A stretch of DNA of 64,000 bases, taken from Sphaerimonospora cavernae (lineage in GTDB: Bacteria > Actinomycetota > Actinomycetes > Streptosporangiales > Streptosporangiaceae). The stretch covers positions 1-64,000 of the forward strand of contig NZ_JBHMQT010000032.1 in the NCBI RefSeq assembly GCF_042435035.1, read 5' to 3'. A model generated the notes under the pieces. The model worked only from the letters and a program-made list of their open reading frames with translations, was not told where the DNA came from and made no database searches. Of this stretch, positions 35,873 through 44,905 are shown one piece after another (the first letter of the stretch is position 1; each line of letters begins with the position of its first letter). The position numbers were made by a program, and so were the translations under genes.

Positions 35873-36780
35873 TGGGCAGGTGGGAGCGGCAGGCCCTGAC
35901 GGTGTGCAGCGCGGGGCGGGTCCTGACGGTAGACGCTCCGGCGGGGCTGGCGTCATGGTGGCCGCAGATCACGCCGCATCTGCCCGGGGTCGCTTCCGGT
36001 CTCCTCCCGGCATCGGCTCCGCCATCCGCCCGTTTCATAAGGATGCCGGACGGGCTGGGGCAGAGGGATGTGCGGCGCTGGCTGGGGGCCCACCTGCACC
36101 GGTTGCACTTGGCGCACGGAACCGTCTGCGTGCACGCGGTTTGCCTCCAGTCGCCTGTAGGGGGCGGGGCGGTGGTGCTGCTCGGGGGACACGGCGCGGG
36201 AAAGACGCTGGTCGCGCTCGCCCTGACACGGCACGGCTGGCGGGTTCTCGCCGGCGACGTCACTCTGCTGGACTGCTCTGGTCCCGGCGACCCACTGGCG
36301 CTGGGCGGCACCAGTGCGTTCTTGATCCGGCGCGCCTCGGTCCGCCGCTGGTTTCCCGAGTTCGGACTCGAGTCCTCCGGGCCGCCCAAGGTGGACGTGA
36401 GCGACCGGCCCGACCTGGCTGTCCTTTCCCCCAGCGGTGATGTGCGAATCGCAGCCGCCCTGGTGGTCGATGTCGATGGCGGCCCCTTCGAGAGCAACGC
36501 TGCTGTCGAGCAGGTCGATAGGCATACGGCCGCGAACGTGTGGTTGAGAGCCAGTGGACACCTGTTGGAGCGCGTGCTCGACGCAGGGCACGGTGATGGA
36601 GTGGCGCTGCGCGAGGTCGAGGATGTCACGGCGTATCGGCGGCGTATTTCCCTGGTCCGTGGCCTGGCCGAACGCTTGCCGCTGTACACCGCCTTCGGGA
36701 CGCCGGAGCGGATCGCGGCCTGCGCCGCTGGTCTGGTAGCCGATCATCAGTTGACCCGCGGAGTGGGAGACCGGCGATGA
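35872..36780 (+). CDS. HprK-like P-loop protein (copy B)
   Basis: A 302-aa second HprK-like protein with HGTVCVHAVCL, the P-loop GGHGAGKT and WRVLAGDVTLLD. It has the same order of motifs as copy A but differs strongly in sequence and is shorter. ATG 35872 overlaps the stop of copy A by one base, and its own stop overlaps the next gene's ATG (ATGA). Two paralogous P-loop proteins in one operon could form a heteromer or act on successive sites. Substrate unknown. Confidence 0.75.
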   Translation: MGRWERQALTVCSAGRVLTVDAPAGLASWWPQITPHLPGVASGLLPASAPPSARFIRMPDGLGQRDVRRWLGAHLHRLHLAHGTVCVHAVCLQSPVGGGAVVLLGGHGAGKTLVALALTRHGWRVLAGDVTLLDCSGPGDPLALGGTSAFLIRRASVRRWFPEFGLESSGPPKVDVSDRPDLAVLSPSGDVRIAAALVVDVDGGPFESNAAVEQVDRHTAANVWLRASGHLLERVLDAGHGDGVALREVEDVTAYRRRISLVRGLAERLPLYTAFGTPERIAACAAGLVADHQLTRGVGDRR

Positions 36781-37682
36781 CGGCCATGGATACGCGCGTT
36801 CCCCGTCACTATGCGGGTGCGCGCGTCGCTCTGGCTTACGGGCAGGCGCGGGTGCTGCCACCGCTGTCAGGCGGAGTGCCCACGGGCTGGGCGGCAGGGC
36901 GATGGAGCGTGTTGAGTCCGGGAACGGAGCGGCGGCACCTGACCGGCCCGCCACGAGAGGCCGGCTATATGACCCTCGGCCGCCGCAGCGACCAGGAACG
37001 TTGGGCTCTGGCGCCCGTGCCACATGGCGCGGTATTCGACCCGGTCTGCCCCGGTGCCGTCGTGGTGCCGGCAGGGGTGTCAATACAGGTTGCGGCGGTG
37101 GCCCGATTCCAGCAGATCGCAGTGCTGGGCCTGAGCCGCATCCCGGCCGGCGTCGACATCGACAACGCGGTGGTGGTCGGCTCGGGGCCGATCGCGCTTG
37201 GCTGTGTATTGGAACTGCACCGCCGTGGCGCCACCGCCGTGCGGGTGGTGACCGCGCGCAGGCTCACGTCGATCGCCACGATGACCTACGTGCGACGCGT
37301 GAGCGCGGCAGATCTCGGCACGGCTCCGCTCGTGATCGACGCGGCCGGTGCGCCGCGGCGTGCGGCGGGCTTGCTCTCCCCCGGCGGTATTCTCGGCCTG
37401 CTGGGAACGCCGATCGCTGAGGAGAGCATTTCAGCGCTGGCAGCGCATCGCGGCGGGTGGACGGTCCTGGGGATGCACGAACTCGCGCCGGCTGCGCCGG
37501 GCGGTTACCAGAGCGCCTACACCGCAGCCGTCACCTGGCTGGCCGGACACATCGATCGGGCGCTGGTCGAATCCTGGTGCCGCATCGTTCCCGGCCGACG
37601 CGCCCCGGAGATCTATCGACTGCTCGACTCGCCTGAACGTCCGGCTGAACCGGTCGTCCTCTTCGACTGGGAGACATCGTGA
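36777..37682 (+). CDS. Short medium-chain dehydrogenase-like protein
   Basis: A 301-aa protein with the MDR nucleotide-binding turn GSGPIALGCVLELHRRG and a C-terminal part typical of zinc-type alcohol dehydrogenases, but no GHE motif or structural-zinc Cys set is visible. It resembles nicotinamide-dependent sugar or cyclitol dehydrogenase relatives that have lost zinc. ATG 36777 and its stop each overlap neighbours by four bases, so it belongs firmly to the operon. Substrate unknown. Confidence 0.7.
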   Translation: MTAMDTRVPRHYAGARVALAYGQARVLPPLSGGVPTGWAAGRWSVLSPGTERRHLTGPPREAGYMTLGRRSDQERWALAPVPHGAVFDPVCPGAVVVPAGVSIQVAAVARFQQIAVLGLSRIPAGVDIDNAVVVGSGPIALGCVLELHRRGATAVRVVTARRLTSIATMTYVRRVSAADLGTAPLVIDAAGAPRRAAGLLSPGGILGLLGTPIAEESISALAAHRGGWTVLGMHELAPAAPGGYQSAYTAAVTWLAGHIDRALVESWCRIVPGRRAPEIYRLLDSPERPAEPVVLFDWETS

Positions 37683-39622
37683 TCCCAACGCAGGTGGGTC
37701 TGTACAGCATCTCGCTGCGCGGACTGGACGTCCCCGATCTACTTGTCTGGGCCGCGGAAGAGCGAGTGCCGTTCGTGCATCTGCGTGGCGGCTCACGTGG
37801 GTTTGATCTTTTGCGGCAGACGGCGAAGGCGCTGGGCGAGTGGCGCGCGTGCGCCGAGGACACGGGCGTGCCGGTGACCGGCGTCACCACGGATCTCGAT
37901 CTGGCTGACCTGTTCACGGGATCGGCCAAGGCCCAGGTACGGGCGCGGGATGAGCTGGCCCGGTTCGCCGAAGCGGCCACGGTGCTGGGGGCGAGGTGGG
38001 TGCGGCTGCTGGCCCGCGCTGAACCGGGCGGCGCCTATCTGGCGGCTCTGTGTGATGACGTCGTGCCCTGGGTGCCGGTGCCGGTGCTGGTCGAACTTCA
38101 TCATCCGCTGTGCCTCGCGCCTGCTGCCCGCACCATGCTGGAGGCACTGCTTATGCGTACGCCACGGCTACGGCTGCTGGCCGACACCGCACAACTCGCC
38201 GCTGCTCTCCTGCGTGCCGGGGACGAGAGCGGTTCCGCGCTCGCACGCGTCCTCGCGTATGCGGAGGTACTGCACCTGTCGGACTGCGGCAGGGGACTGA
38301 ACAGTCCCGGCTCCGTCGACGTGGGCACGCTCGCCGCCGCCCGGATCGCTGCCGGTCAGCAGGTCGAGGTCGCGGTGGAGTGGACCGGTGCCCTGCGCAC
38401 CCCGGCCGAGTGCCTTGCCCGCTACCGACGCGCGGTCGCATGGTGGCACAGCCGTCTCGGCGAACCGCAACGATCCCGGCACCTCGGGCATCCGGCCAAG
38501 CCCCAGTGTGACAAGCCTCAGTGTGGTTGGCCGTTCACCAGCGGTGACGTGAGAGAAAAGGAGCAGGGAGACATGCCGAACCCGGCCGCCGTGCAGGTCA
38601 CCGAGGTCCTGGCCGACGCCTACGGTCTTATCGGGGCAAGGTTGGCCCGGCTGGACGGACAGGTCAGCATCAACTATCGCGCGACGACGGCCGAGGGCCG
38701 CAGAGTGTTCGTCAAGAGCTACACCTGCGGCTCAGACCTCGCGGCGGAGGAGGAGGCGATCGCGCAGACCAGGCTGGCCGGTGACCATGGTGTGCCGGTC
38801 GCCGCCATCGTCCCCTCGGTCACCGGCGAACTGATCACCCGCCGTGGCGATACCGCTGTGTCCGTCTGGGAATGGCTGCCGGGCCACTCCGTGGAGAGCG
38901 GGTTCAACGCCGTGCAGCAGGTCGCCACCGGCCGGATGCTGGGCCGTGTCCACCGTGCTTTCGCCGGCCACCCGGCCAACGCCCACCCCTCTCCCAGAGC
39001 CAACCGATGGCTCAACCCTGATCTGAGCAAGCGCGTGGCGACAATCGACACGCTCCTGGCCCTCATCAAAGATCGAACGGAACAAGAGCCCTTCGATCGG
39101 CAGGCCGCCGACACGTTGGCCGAGCGCCGTACTCAACTGCTGCGTCTGCCAAGCTTGATCGCCGCGTTGCCTCCACTACATGCCCAGGTGCTGCACGGCG
39201 ACTACAGTCCCAAGAACCTGCTCTTCCACGGCAACGCCATCACCGCGGTGGTGGACTTCGGCCCGGCGGAGCCGTTCCTGACCAGCTACGAACTGGGTCG
39301 CATCGCGTTCGATCCCCGGTCCGTCGCGCTCGGGGAGGACTGGATCGCCTCCGGCATGGCCCTGGTGGCCGCCTACCTGGAGGAAAACCCCTACCTGCCC
39401 GCCGCTGACGTAACCGCCTGCGCCCGTGTCGCCCTCATCCAACTGATGGTCAGTCTCTACGGCGTCAAAGAGCACTACCTGCAGCCCGGATTGATCCAAG
39501 ACGACCTCGATCGGTTCTGGCTGCTGCGCCACCGCGCGGCATCACGTCTGCTGCACCACTTGGACGAGGTCGAGGAAGCGCTGGCGACCGTCGCCCCCAG
39601 CAGTTCTATACAGCGCGGGTAA
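37679..39622 (+). CDS. TIM-barrel isomerase-like domain fused to APH-type kinase
   Basis: One 647-aa frame. Residues about 1-285 resemble sugar-phosphate isomerase/AP-endonuclease-2 TIM barrels: QVGLYSISLRG, VPVLVELHHP, LHLSDCGRG and VAVEWTG supply candidate metal-binding His, Asp and Glu residues. Residues 299-647 form an aminoglycoside/choline-kinase-like domain with VLHGDYSPKN and AVVDFGP. Between them an ATG at 38573 is preceded by AAAGGAG and GGGAG, so the kinase may also be made alone (349 aa). GTG 37679 overlaps the previous stop. An unusual fusion; both substrates are unknown. Confidence 0.75.
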   Translation: MIPTQVGLYSISLRGLDVPDLLVWAAEERVPFVHLRGGSRGFDLLRQTAKALGEWRACAEDTGVPVTGVTTDLDLADLFTGSAKAQVRARDELARFAEAATVLGARWVRLLARAEPGGAYLAALCDDVVPWVPVPVLVELHHPLCLAPAARTMLEALLMRTPRLRLLADTAQLAAALLRAGDESGSALARVLAYAEVLHLSDCGRGLNSPGSVDVGTLAAARIAAGQQVEVAVEWTGALRTPAECLARYRRAVAWWHSRLGEPQRSRHLGHPAKPQCDKPQCGWPFTSGDVREKEQGDMPNPAAVQVTEVLADAYGLIGARLARLDGQVSINYRATTAEGRRVFVKSYTCGSDLAAEEEAIAQTRLAGDHGVPVAAIVPSVTGELITRRGDTAVSVWEWLPGHSVESGFNAVQQVATGRMLGRVHRAFAGHPANAHPSPRANRWLNPDLSKRVATIDTLLALIKDRTEQEPFDRQAADTLAERRTQLLRLPSLIAALPPLHAQVLHGDYSPKNLLFHGNAITAVVDFGPAEPFLTSYELGRIAFDPRSVALGEDWIASGMALVAAYLEENPYLPAADVTACARVALIQLMVSLYGVKEHYLQPGLIQDDLDRFWLLRHRAASRLLHHLDEVEEALATVAPSSSIQRG

Positions 39623-39685
39623 ACGGCCGCCCGCGCTCCGCCATCCGGCGGCCCTGATCCATTCATGAAGGAAGGAATCCCCCAG

Positions 39686-42391
39686 ATGAGCACCACATCC
39701 CCCGAGGCTGGCCAGGCGCCCTGGACGACCCTGCGCGGACCGATCACCAAAGAACAGATCCACGCGATCACGAAGGCAGCCGCCACAGCGCACCGACTCA
39801 CCGCTGACCACCCCACCGACCGCGTCGTACGTCTGACCGACCCGGCGTGTCCGTCGTCCACGGTAACGGTGCGCTGGAAGCCGCTTCCGCCACAGCCGCC
39901 CCGCACGCTGGGCTATCAACTCCCCCCGCCGTCCCAGGTCGAACTTCTCATCACCCCCGGAACCGGCGAGGTCAGCCACGTCCTCGCGGTAGAACTTCAT
40001 GAGCGCCTGGCCGAGGCCACGCTGCCGTACACCAGCAGTGAACTGGACGGAATCCGTGATTCCATGCCCCTTCTGCGGCGTTACAGCAGCCCTGACCCTA
40101 TCTTCGAGTCATGGGCGCTGATCTTCCGCGATCACTTCCTCGAACACAGCGTCGGGTTCGTCCTCGGCATGGAGAATGCCGGGATTCCGGCTCAGTGGAT
40201 CTACGTCTTGGACAAGGGTGATCGCACGGCGGGCCGCGACCGTATCCGCGCTACCTTCCGCACACGCGGCTACCGCACCGGCCTGCTGGACAACACCGCT
40301 GTCAACGAACCCGGCGCTCACGCTGCCGAGCTGGAACGCGTCATGACGGACATCGATGCGTTCATCGACGACGCTCATGCCGCCGGCCGCAAGGTGCTGG
40401 TGGTGGACGACGGCGGGCTGCTCGCCCGAGGATATGGCGGGGCGGCTGCCGCGCGGCGTGTCGATGCCGCCCTGGAGTTGACGGTCAGCGGCATCAAGCG
40501 CATCGCCGCCGCCGGCCCGCTGGGCATACCGGTGCTGAACATGGCCCGCAGCACGGTAAAGACCAGGCTGGGTTACCGGGAGATCGCCGACTCCTGCACG
40601 CGTAGACTGCGCACGATGCTGCCCGACCACAAGGTCATCGGCCGTCCCGTGCTGCTCATCGGCTACGGCACGCTCGGGTCACGCATGGCACCGGCATTGC
40701 GCACGCTCGGCTGCCGGGTAACCGTCGTCGACACCGACCTGCCCGCTCTCATCGACGCCGCCGAGGCCGGTTATGCCACCTACCGCACCGCGGCCGAGGC
40801 CCTGCGCAGCACCAGCGCGTTCCTCGTGATCGGCACCACCGGTGAGCCAGCACTAACCGAAAAGGACCTCGCGCTCCTGCCCGACGGCGCGCTCCTTGCC
40901 CCGTTCGCCACCCGTGATTTCTCCGTCCTCACCGAGCATGCCGAGAAAGCAGCCGAGATCCCCGGCATCGGGCTACAGTTCCGCTTCGATGACGGCCGCG
41001 CCATCACCCTCCTGGGAAACGGCCGCAGCTTGAACCTCTTCGAGGCCGACTCCATCCCCAACCAGGGCTACGACGCCTACCGCGCCGCCACACTCATCGC
41101 CACCCGGCACCTGTGCACCGACCCCGACCGCGTCCCACCCGGTCTGCATACCCAACCAGCCGACCACGCCATCGCCAGCGCCGGCCTTTTCGAGGCCTAC
41201 TACGACCTCCACCTCGCACCGCACAACCACGCCCGCCGACTTCCCGCTACCGCGACGGTGCGGGAACGCCCTGTGGCCAACGCATGTGTGGTCGGCTACG
41301 GCGTCGCCGGTCGCCTGCACGCCACGATCCTCGAAGATCTCGGCGCCCGCGTGACGATCATCGACCCAAAGCATCAGCACCTGCCCAAGACCCAACGCGC
41401 GTTCACCCAGCAGGTCAGTGATCTGCCCCCGAGCGTGGCCGAAGGCGTCGACCTGTGGTCGATCTGCTGCCCCACCACGGACCACCTCCCGGTCCTACGA
41501 GCCGTCCTGGCCCACAACCCCGCAGCACGCATCCTGCTGGAGAAACCCGCGTGCCAGGGACACGAGATCGACACCTTCGCCGACCTGCTCACCCGGCACC
41601 CGATGTCCCGCGTCGTCGTCAACGACCAGTACCGCCGCTCCCGGGCGGTGCCCGCGCTCAGCGGCCTGATCGCCCGCTTCGAGCCCGACACCGCGATCAA
41701 CCAGATCGCGATCACCTTCACCAAGGACCGCAGCGGAGATATCACCACCGGCAGATTCATCGATCGCGACTACGGAGTCCTGGGTTATGAGTGGCTGCAC
41801 ATGCTCGCCGTCTTCGCCGGGATTCTTCCCGCTCCGATATTGGACGGCTATCTGACAGGCGACCCGGGATCCAGCCAGTTGTGGGCGACCTACGACCCGA
41901 GGCTGTTCGTCGCCGCGCTGACCGAACGCACGACTGTCCACCACGATGAGGGCAAACCGCTCCACCTGGAACTGGCCTCCTCCATCCTCGGACCCAGCAT
42001 TCTCCTGGGTCACGTCCCAGCACCCCGTCCCCCCTGGCGGCAGGACATCCGGCCCTCCGATGACCGACACCGGCACGTCGCCATCCATGCCGGCACCACC
42101 CACTTCGCCCTGCACCTCGAACCCGTCACCGCCCCCGACGGCTGGCAACTCGACCGCAACCACCACCGTCTCACCGCGACACGCGACGGCCGAATCCTCC
42201 ACGACGAAGTCCTTCACGACTCCCCCATGGAAAACTCCATACGCCACGCCGTCTCGCAACTCACCGGCACGACGCCATTGCCATCGCTCGACCTCACCCC
42301 GCTGCGACGCATCGCCGCACTCGCCAACGTCCTGCACAACACCATGCCCCAGTACATCGGATCATCCCCTGGGCACCGGGCCAGCGCGTGA
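39686..42391 (+). CDS. SAH-hydrolase-like domain fused to Gfo/Idh/MocA oxidoreductase
   Basis: A 901-aa two-domain protein. The first half follows S-adenosylhomocysteine hydrolase: VLVVDDGGLLA, ELTVSGIKRI in place of EETTTGV, ARSTVKTRLGY in place of NDSxxKxxFDN, then the NAD-binding IGYGTLGSRMAPALR. The second half is a Gfo/Idh/MocA oxidoreductase with CVVGYGVAGRLHATIL, WSICCPTTDHL and LLEKPACQG. Both halves have Rossmann folds, suggesting oxidation and reduction of a nucleoside- or cyclitol-like ring. ATG 39686 is chosen because AAGGAAGGAA sits 8 bases upstream; it starts 63 bases after the fused kinase. The SAH-hydrolase Asp/Asn triad is not intact, so the domain may catalyse another reaction. 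Confidence 0.75.
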   Translation: MSTTSPEAGQAPWTTLRGPITKEQIHAITKAAATAHRLTADHPTDRVVRLTDPACPSSTVTVRWKPLPPQPPRTLGYQLPPPSQVELLITPGTGEVSHVLAVELHERLAEATLPYTSSELDGIRDSMPLLRRYSSPDPIFESWALIFRDHFLEHSVGFVLGMENAGIPAQWIYVLDKGDRTAGRDRIRATFRTRGYRTGLLDNTAVNEPGAHAAELERVMTDIDAFIDDAHAAGRKVLVVDDGGLLARGYGGAAAARRVDAALELTVSGIKRIAAAGPLGIPVLNMARSTVKTRLGYREIADSCTRRLRTMLPDHKVIGRPVLLIGYGTLGSRMAPALRTLGCRVTVVDTDLPALIDAAEAGYATYRTAAEALRSTSAFLVIGTTGEPALTEKDLALLPDGALLAPFATRDFSVLTEHAEKAAEIPGIGLQFRFDDGRAITLLGNGRSLNLFEADSIPNQGYDAYRAATLIATRHLCTDPDRVPPGLHTQPADHAIASAGLFEAYYDLHLAPHNHARRLPATATVRERPVANACVVGYGVAGRLHATILEDLGARVTIIDPKHQHLPKTQRAFTQQVSDLPPSVAEGVDLWSICCPTTDHLPVLRAVLAHNPAARILLEKPACQGHEIDTFADLLTRHPMSRVVVNDQYRRSRAVPALSGLIARFEPDTAINQIAITFTKDRSGDITTGRFIDRDYGVLGYEWLHMLAVFAGILPAPILDGYLTGDPGSSQLWATYDPRLFVAALTERTTVHHDEGKPLHLELASSILGPSILLGHVPAPRPPWRQDIRPSDDRHRHVAIHAGTTHFALHLEPVTAPDGWQLDRNHHRLTATRDGRILHDEVLHDSPMENSIRHAVSQLTGTTPLPSLDLTPLRRIAALANVLHNTMPQYIGSSPGHRASA

Positions 42392-42527
42392 AGCCGCCCA
42401 ACCGAGCGTGTCATCGCTTTCGAGAAGGCGGAGCACCAACTGAGGCAGCCGGCCGCCGATCGGCGGCCAGCACGGGGCCCACACGCGGCACGAGCGCCGC
42501 GTACACGAAGGCGGCGCGGTTGGGATG

Positions 42528-42668
42528 TGTCGAGGTAGCGGGCCGCTGCCTCTGGTCGATCTCGGCCTGACGCACCCATCCTCGAAGCACCTCGCGGTGG
42601 ACGCCGAGCCGGCCGAGCACCCGGATGATCGCCCCAGGAGCGCCGCCAGTCTGCCAGCGGATCTCAAG
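42528..42668 (-). pseudogene. Fragment of an IS3-family transposase OrfA
   Basis: The minus strand reads WQTGGAPGAIIRVLGRLGVH then REVLRGWVRQAEIDQ and RQRPATST, matching the N-terminal helix-turn-helix of IS3-family OrfA proteins. No OrfB or inverted repeats are seen. The rest of the gap 42392-42801 shows no convincing gene. Confidence 0.7.
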
Positions 42669-42801
42669 GCGCGGCTTCTGAGCCTTTGCGTACGGCTTAC
42701 CCGCCTGTGGGCTGTGGCTTCGGCCGGATCGCCGGGCGTCCCGTTACCGTCATCCCAGAGAACCGGAATGTGATCCCACGGCCGCGAGCGGGAGGACGGC
42801 G

Positions 42802-44241
42802 ATGCGCCAGTTGACGGCACTCGACGCCCAGTTCCTGAGCGTGGAGTCGGCCACGACGACCACCCACGTCGCCGGCCTGGCGATCCTCGATCCGACGCCC
42901 GCACCGGGTGGCTCGGCCGGTCCGGTCGCGGGCGGCCCGAATAACCCTCGTGGCCCGAACAACCCTGACTGTTCAGGCAACCCTGGTGGCCCGGTGACCC
43001 GCGACCGCCTGGTCGCCCTGCTGCGCGAGCGTCTGCACCTTGCCCCTCCGCTGCGGATGCGCCTGGCCAACGTGCCGTTCGGACTCGACCGGCCGTACTG
43101 GATCGACGACCCGAAGGCCGACCCGGACCGCCACGTACACGAGACCGTTTTGCCGGCCCCGGGCGACGACCGGCAGCTGGCCGAGCACGTGGCCGGGATC
43201 CACGCGCGGCAGCTGGACCGGCGGCGTCCGCTGTGGGAGGCGCACCTGATCCACGGCCTGGCGGGCGGCCGGGTCGCCCTCTACATCAAGGTCCACCACT
43301 GCGCGATCGACGGCGTGTCCGGGTCGGAGATCCTCTCCTCGCTGCTCGACCCGTCCCCCGAACCGCGCGCCGTCGAGCCCCCGCCCGAGGTCTCGCCACC
43401 CGATCCCGGGCCAGGGGTCTTCGGGATGCTGGCCGGGGCGATCACCCGGTCGATCGTCCAGCCGGTCGAGACGCTGTGCTCGCTCGCCCGCGCCGCGGCC
43501 GACCTGGACGCGCTGCCCATGCTGGCCGTGCCGCGCACGCCGTTCAACGGTCCGATCACATCCGAGCGGGCCTTCTCCTTCGGATCGGTCCCGATGAGCG
43601 AGGTCAGGCGGGTCGCCCGGGCCTTCGGGATGGGCCCGAACGACGTCGTGATGACGCTGTGCTCCTCGGCGCTGCGCCGCTGGCTGCTGGCCCGCGACGC
43701 GCTGCCCGGCCGTCCGCTGGTCGCGGCCGTCCCGGTCGCGCTGCGCAGGTCGGCCGGCGGGGCGGGCGACGGAGTCGGCAACCGGATATCCGCCATGATC
43801 ACGCCGTTGGCCATCGACGTGGCGTGCCCCAAGGAGCGGCTGTCGGCCGTCCGCTCGGCGATGGCGACGGCCAAGCGACGCTTCGCGCGCTCCCACAGGA
43901 GCTGGCTGAGTGACGTCTGCGCCGTGCTTCCCTCGACGCTGTCCACGCTGGCCACTCCGGTGGCGTTCCGGCTGGCGGGGCTGGCCGGGGCCGGGGTGAA
44001 CCTCATCGTCTCCAACGTCCCCGGACCGCGGACGCCGCTCTACCTGTGCGGGGCGCGGATGGTATCATACCACCCGCTGTCCGTGGTGACCGACGCCACC
44101 GGCGGGATCAGCATCACCTGCGTGTCCTACGACGGGCGGCTGGACTTCGGCATCGTCGCCTGCCCGTCCCGGGTGCCGGACGTGTGGAGCATGATCGGCC
44201 ACCTGCGCGACTCCATGGACGAACTCCTGGATCTCCTCTGA
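42802..44241 (+). CDS. Wax ester synthase/diacylglycerol acyltransferase (WS/DGAT)
   Basis: A 479-aa acyltransferase that esterifies fatty alcohols or diacylglycerol with acyl-CoA to make storage lipid. The catalytic motif HHxxxDG is HHCAIDG (His165, His166, Asp170). MRQLTALDAQFLSVE is the family opening and GVNLIVSNVPGP the C-terminal signature. An insertion rich in Pro, Gly and Asn (about residues 33-65, with GGPNNP and GPNNP repeats) enlarges the first loop. ATG 42802 follows GGAGGACGGCG. The TetR gene lies two bases beyond on the opposite strand. Confidence 0.92.
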   Translation: MRQLTALDAQFLSVESATTTTHVAGLAILDPTPAPGGSAGPVAGGPNNPRGPNNPDCSGNPGGPVTRDRLVALLRERLHLAPPLRMRLANVPFGLDRPYWIDDPKADPDRHVHETVLPAPGDDRQLAEHVAGIHARQLDRRRPLWEAHLIHGLAGGRVALYIKVHHCAIDGVSGSEILSSLLDPSPEPRAVEPPPEVSPPDPGPGVFGMLAGAITRSIVQPVETLCSLARAAADLDALPMLAVPRTPFNGPITSERAFSFGSVPMSEVRRVARAFGMGPNDVVMTLCSSALRRWLLARDALPGRPLVAAVPVALRRSAGGAGDGVGNRISAMITPLAIDVACPKERLSAVRSAMATAKRRFARSHRSWLSDVCAVLPSTLSTLATPVAFRLAGLAGAGVNLIVSNVPGPRTPLYLCGARMVSYHPLSVVTDATGGISITCVSYDGRLDFGIVACPSRVPDVWSMIGHLRDSMDELLDLL

Positions 44242-44242
44242 C

Positions 44243-44827
44243 CTATGCGAGGTTGCCGAGTGCGTGGGCGATCAACTCGGCGACGGCATCGGGGTCGATG
44301 TGGTGACCGGTGAGCAGGCAGAGGCTCTCCTGGTAGATCAGGACGGCGGCGAACGTGGCGGCCGCGGCCTCCAGCCGGGCGGCGTCCCCGCGGCTGCCCG
44401 GCAGCGCGAGCTCCAGAGCGAACCGGGCCCGCCTGATGATCTCACTGTTGAGGCGGCCCAGCCGCTCGCGGACGCTGCGGTGGGTGTCCGCCTCACGGAA
44501 CAGGATGCGCCGCATCGCCGGGGAGGCACGCAGCGGAATCCGGCGGGCCAGGCGGGACAGCGTGCCGGCCGGGTCTCCCGGGAAGGCCTCGACTTCCTCG
44601 TCGGTCACCACCGTCCGCTCGTCCACCAGCGAGATGAGCACGTCGATCTTCCGGGGGAAGTAGTGGAAAACGAGCCCCTTGGGCACCCCGGCCAGCTCCG
44701 CGATCCGCGCCGTGGGGGTGGCGTCGTAGCCGCCGCCCGCGAACAGCTTCTCGGCCGCGTCCATGATGCGCGCGCGAGCGCCGGCGTCCGGCGCTTCCTT
44801 CCTGTCCACAGGGCAGACGATAGCCAC
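44243..44827 (-). CDS. TetR-family transcriptional regulator
   Basis: A 194-aa regulator. The N-terminal HTH is ARIMDAAEKLFAGGGYDATP then ARIAELAGVPKGLVFHYFPR; the C-terminal ligand domain is diverse. GTG 44827 is preferred because GAGGGGG is six bases upstream, although an upstream GTG at 44842 keeps frame. It is convergent with the WS/DGAT gene; such regulators often control acyl-lipid genes, but no operator could be identified. Confidence 0.88.
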   Translation of the reverse strand: MAIVCPVDRKEAPDAGARARIMDAAEKLFAGGGYDATPTARIAELAGVPKGLVFHYFPRKIDVLISLVDERTVVTDEEVEAFPGDPAGTLSRLARRIPLRASPAMRRILFREADTHRSVRERLGRLNSEIIRRARFALELALPGSRGDAARLEAAAATFAAVLIYQESLCLLTGHHIDPDAVAELIAHALGNLA

Positions 44828-44905
44828 TGCCGACCCCCTCACACCATGCCGCCACGGTCAGGGCGGCCACACCCCGACCGTGGCGTACGGACGATCATCA
44901 GACGA

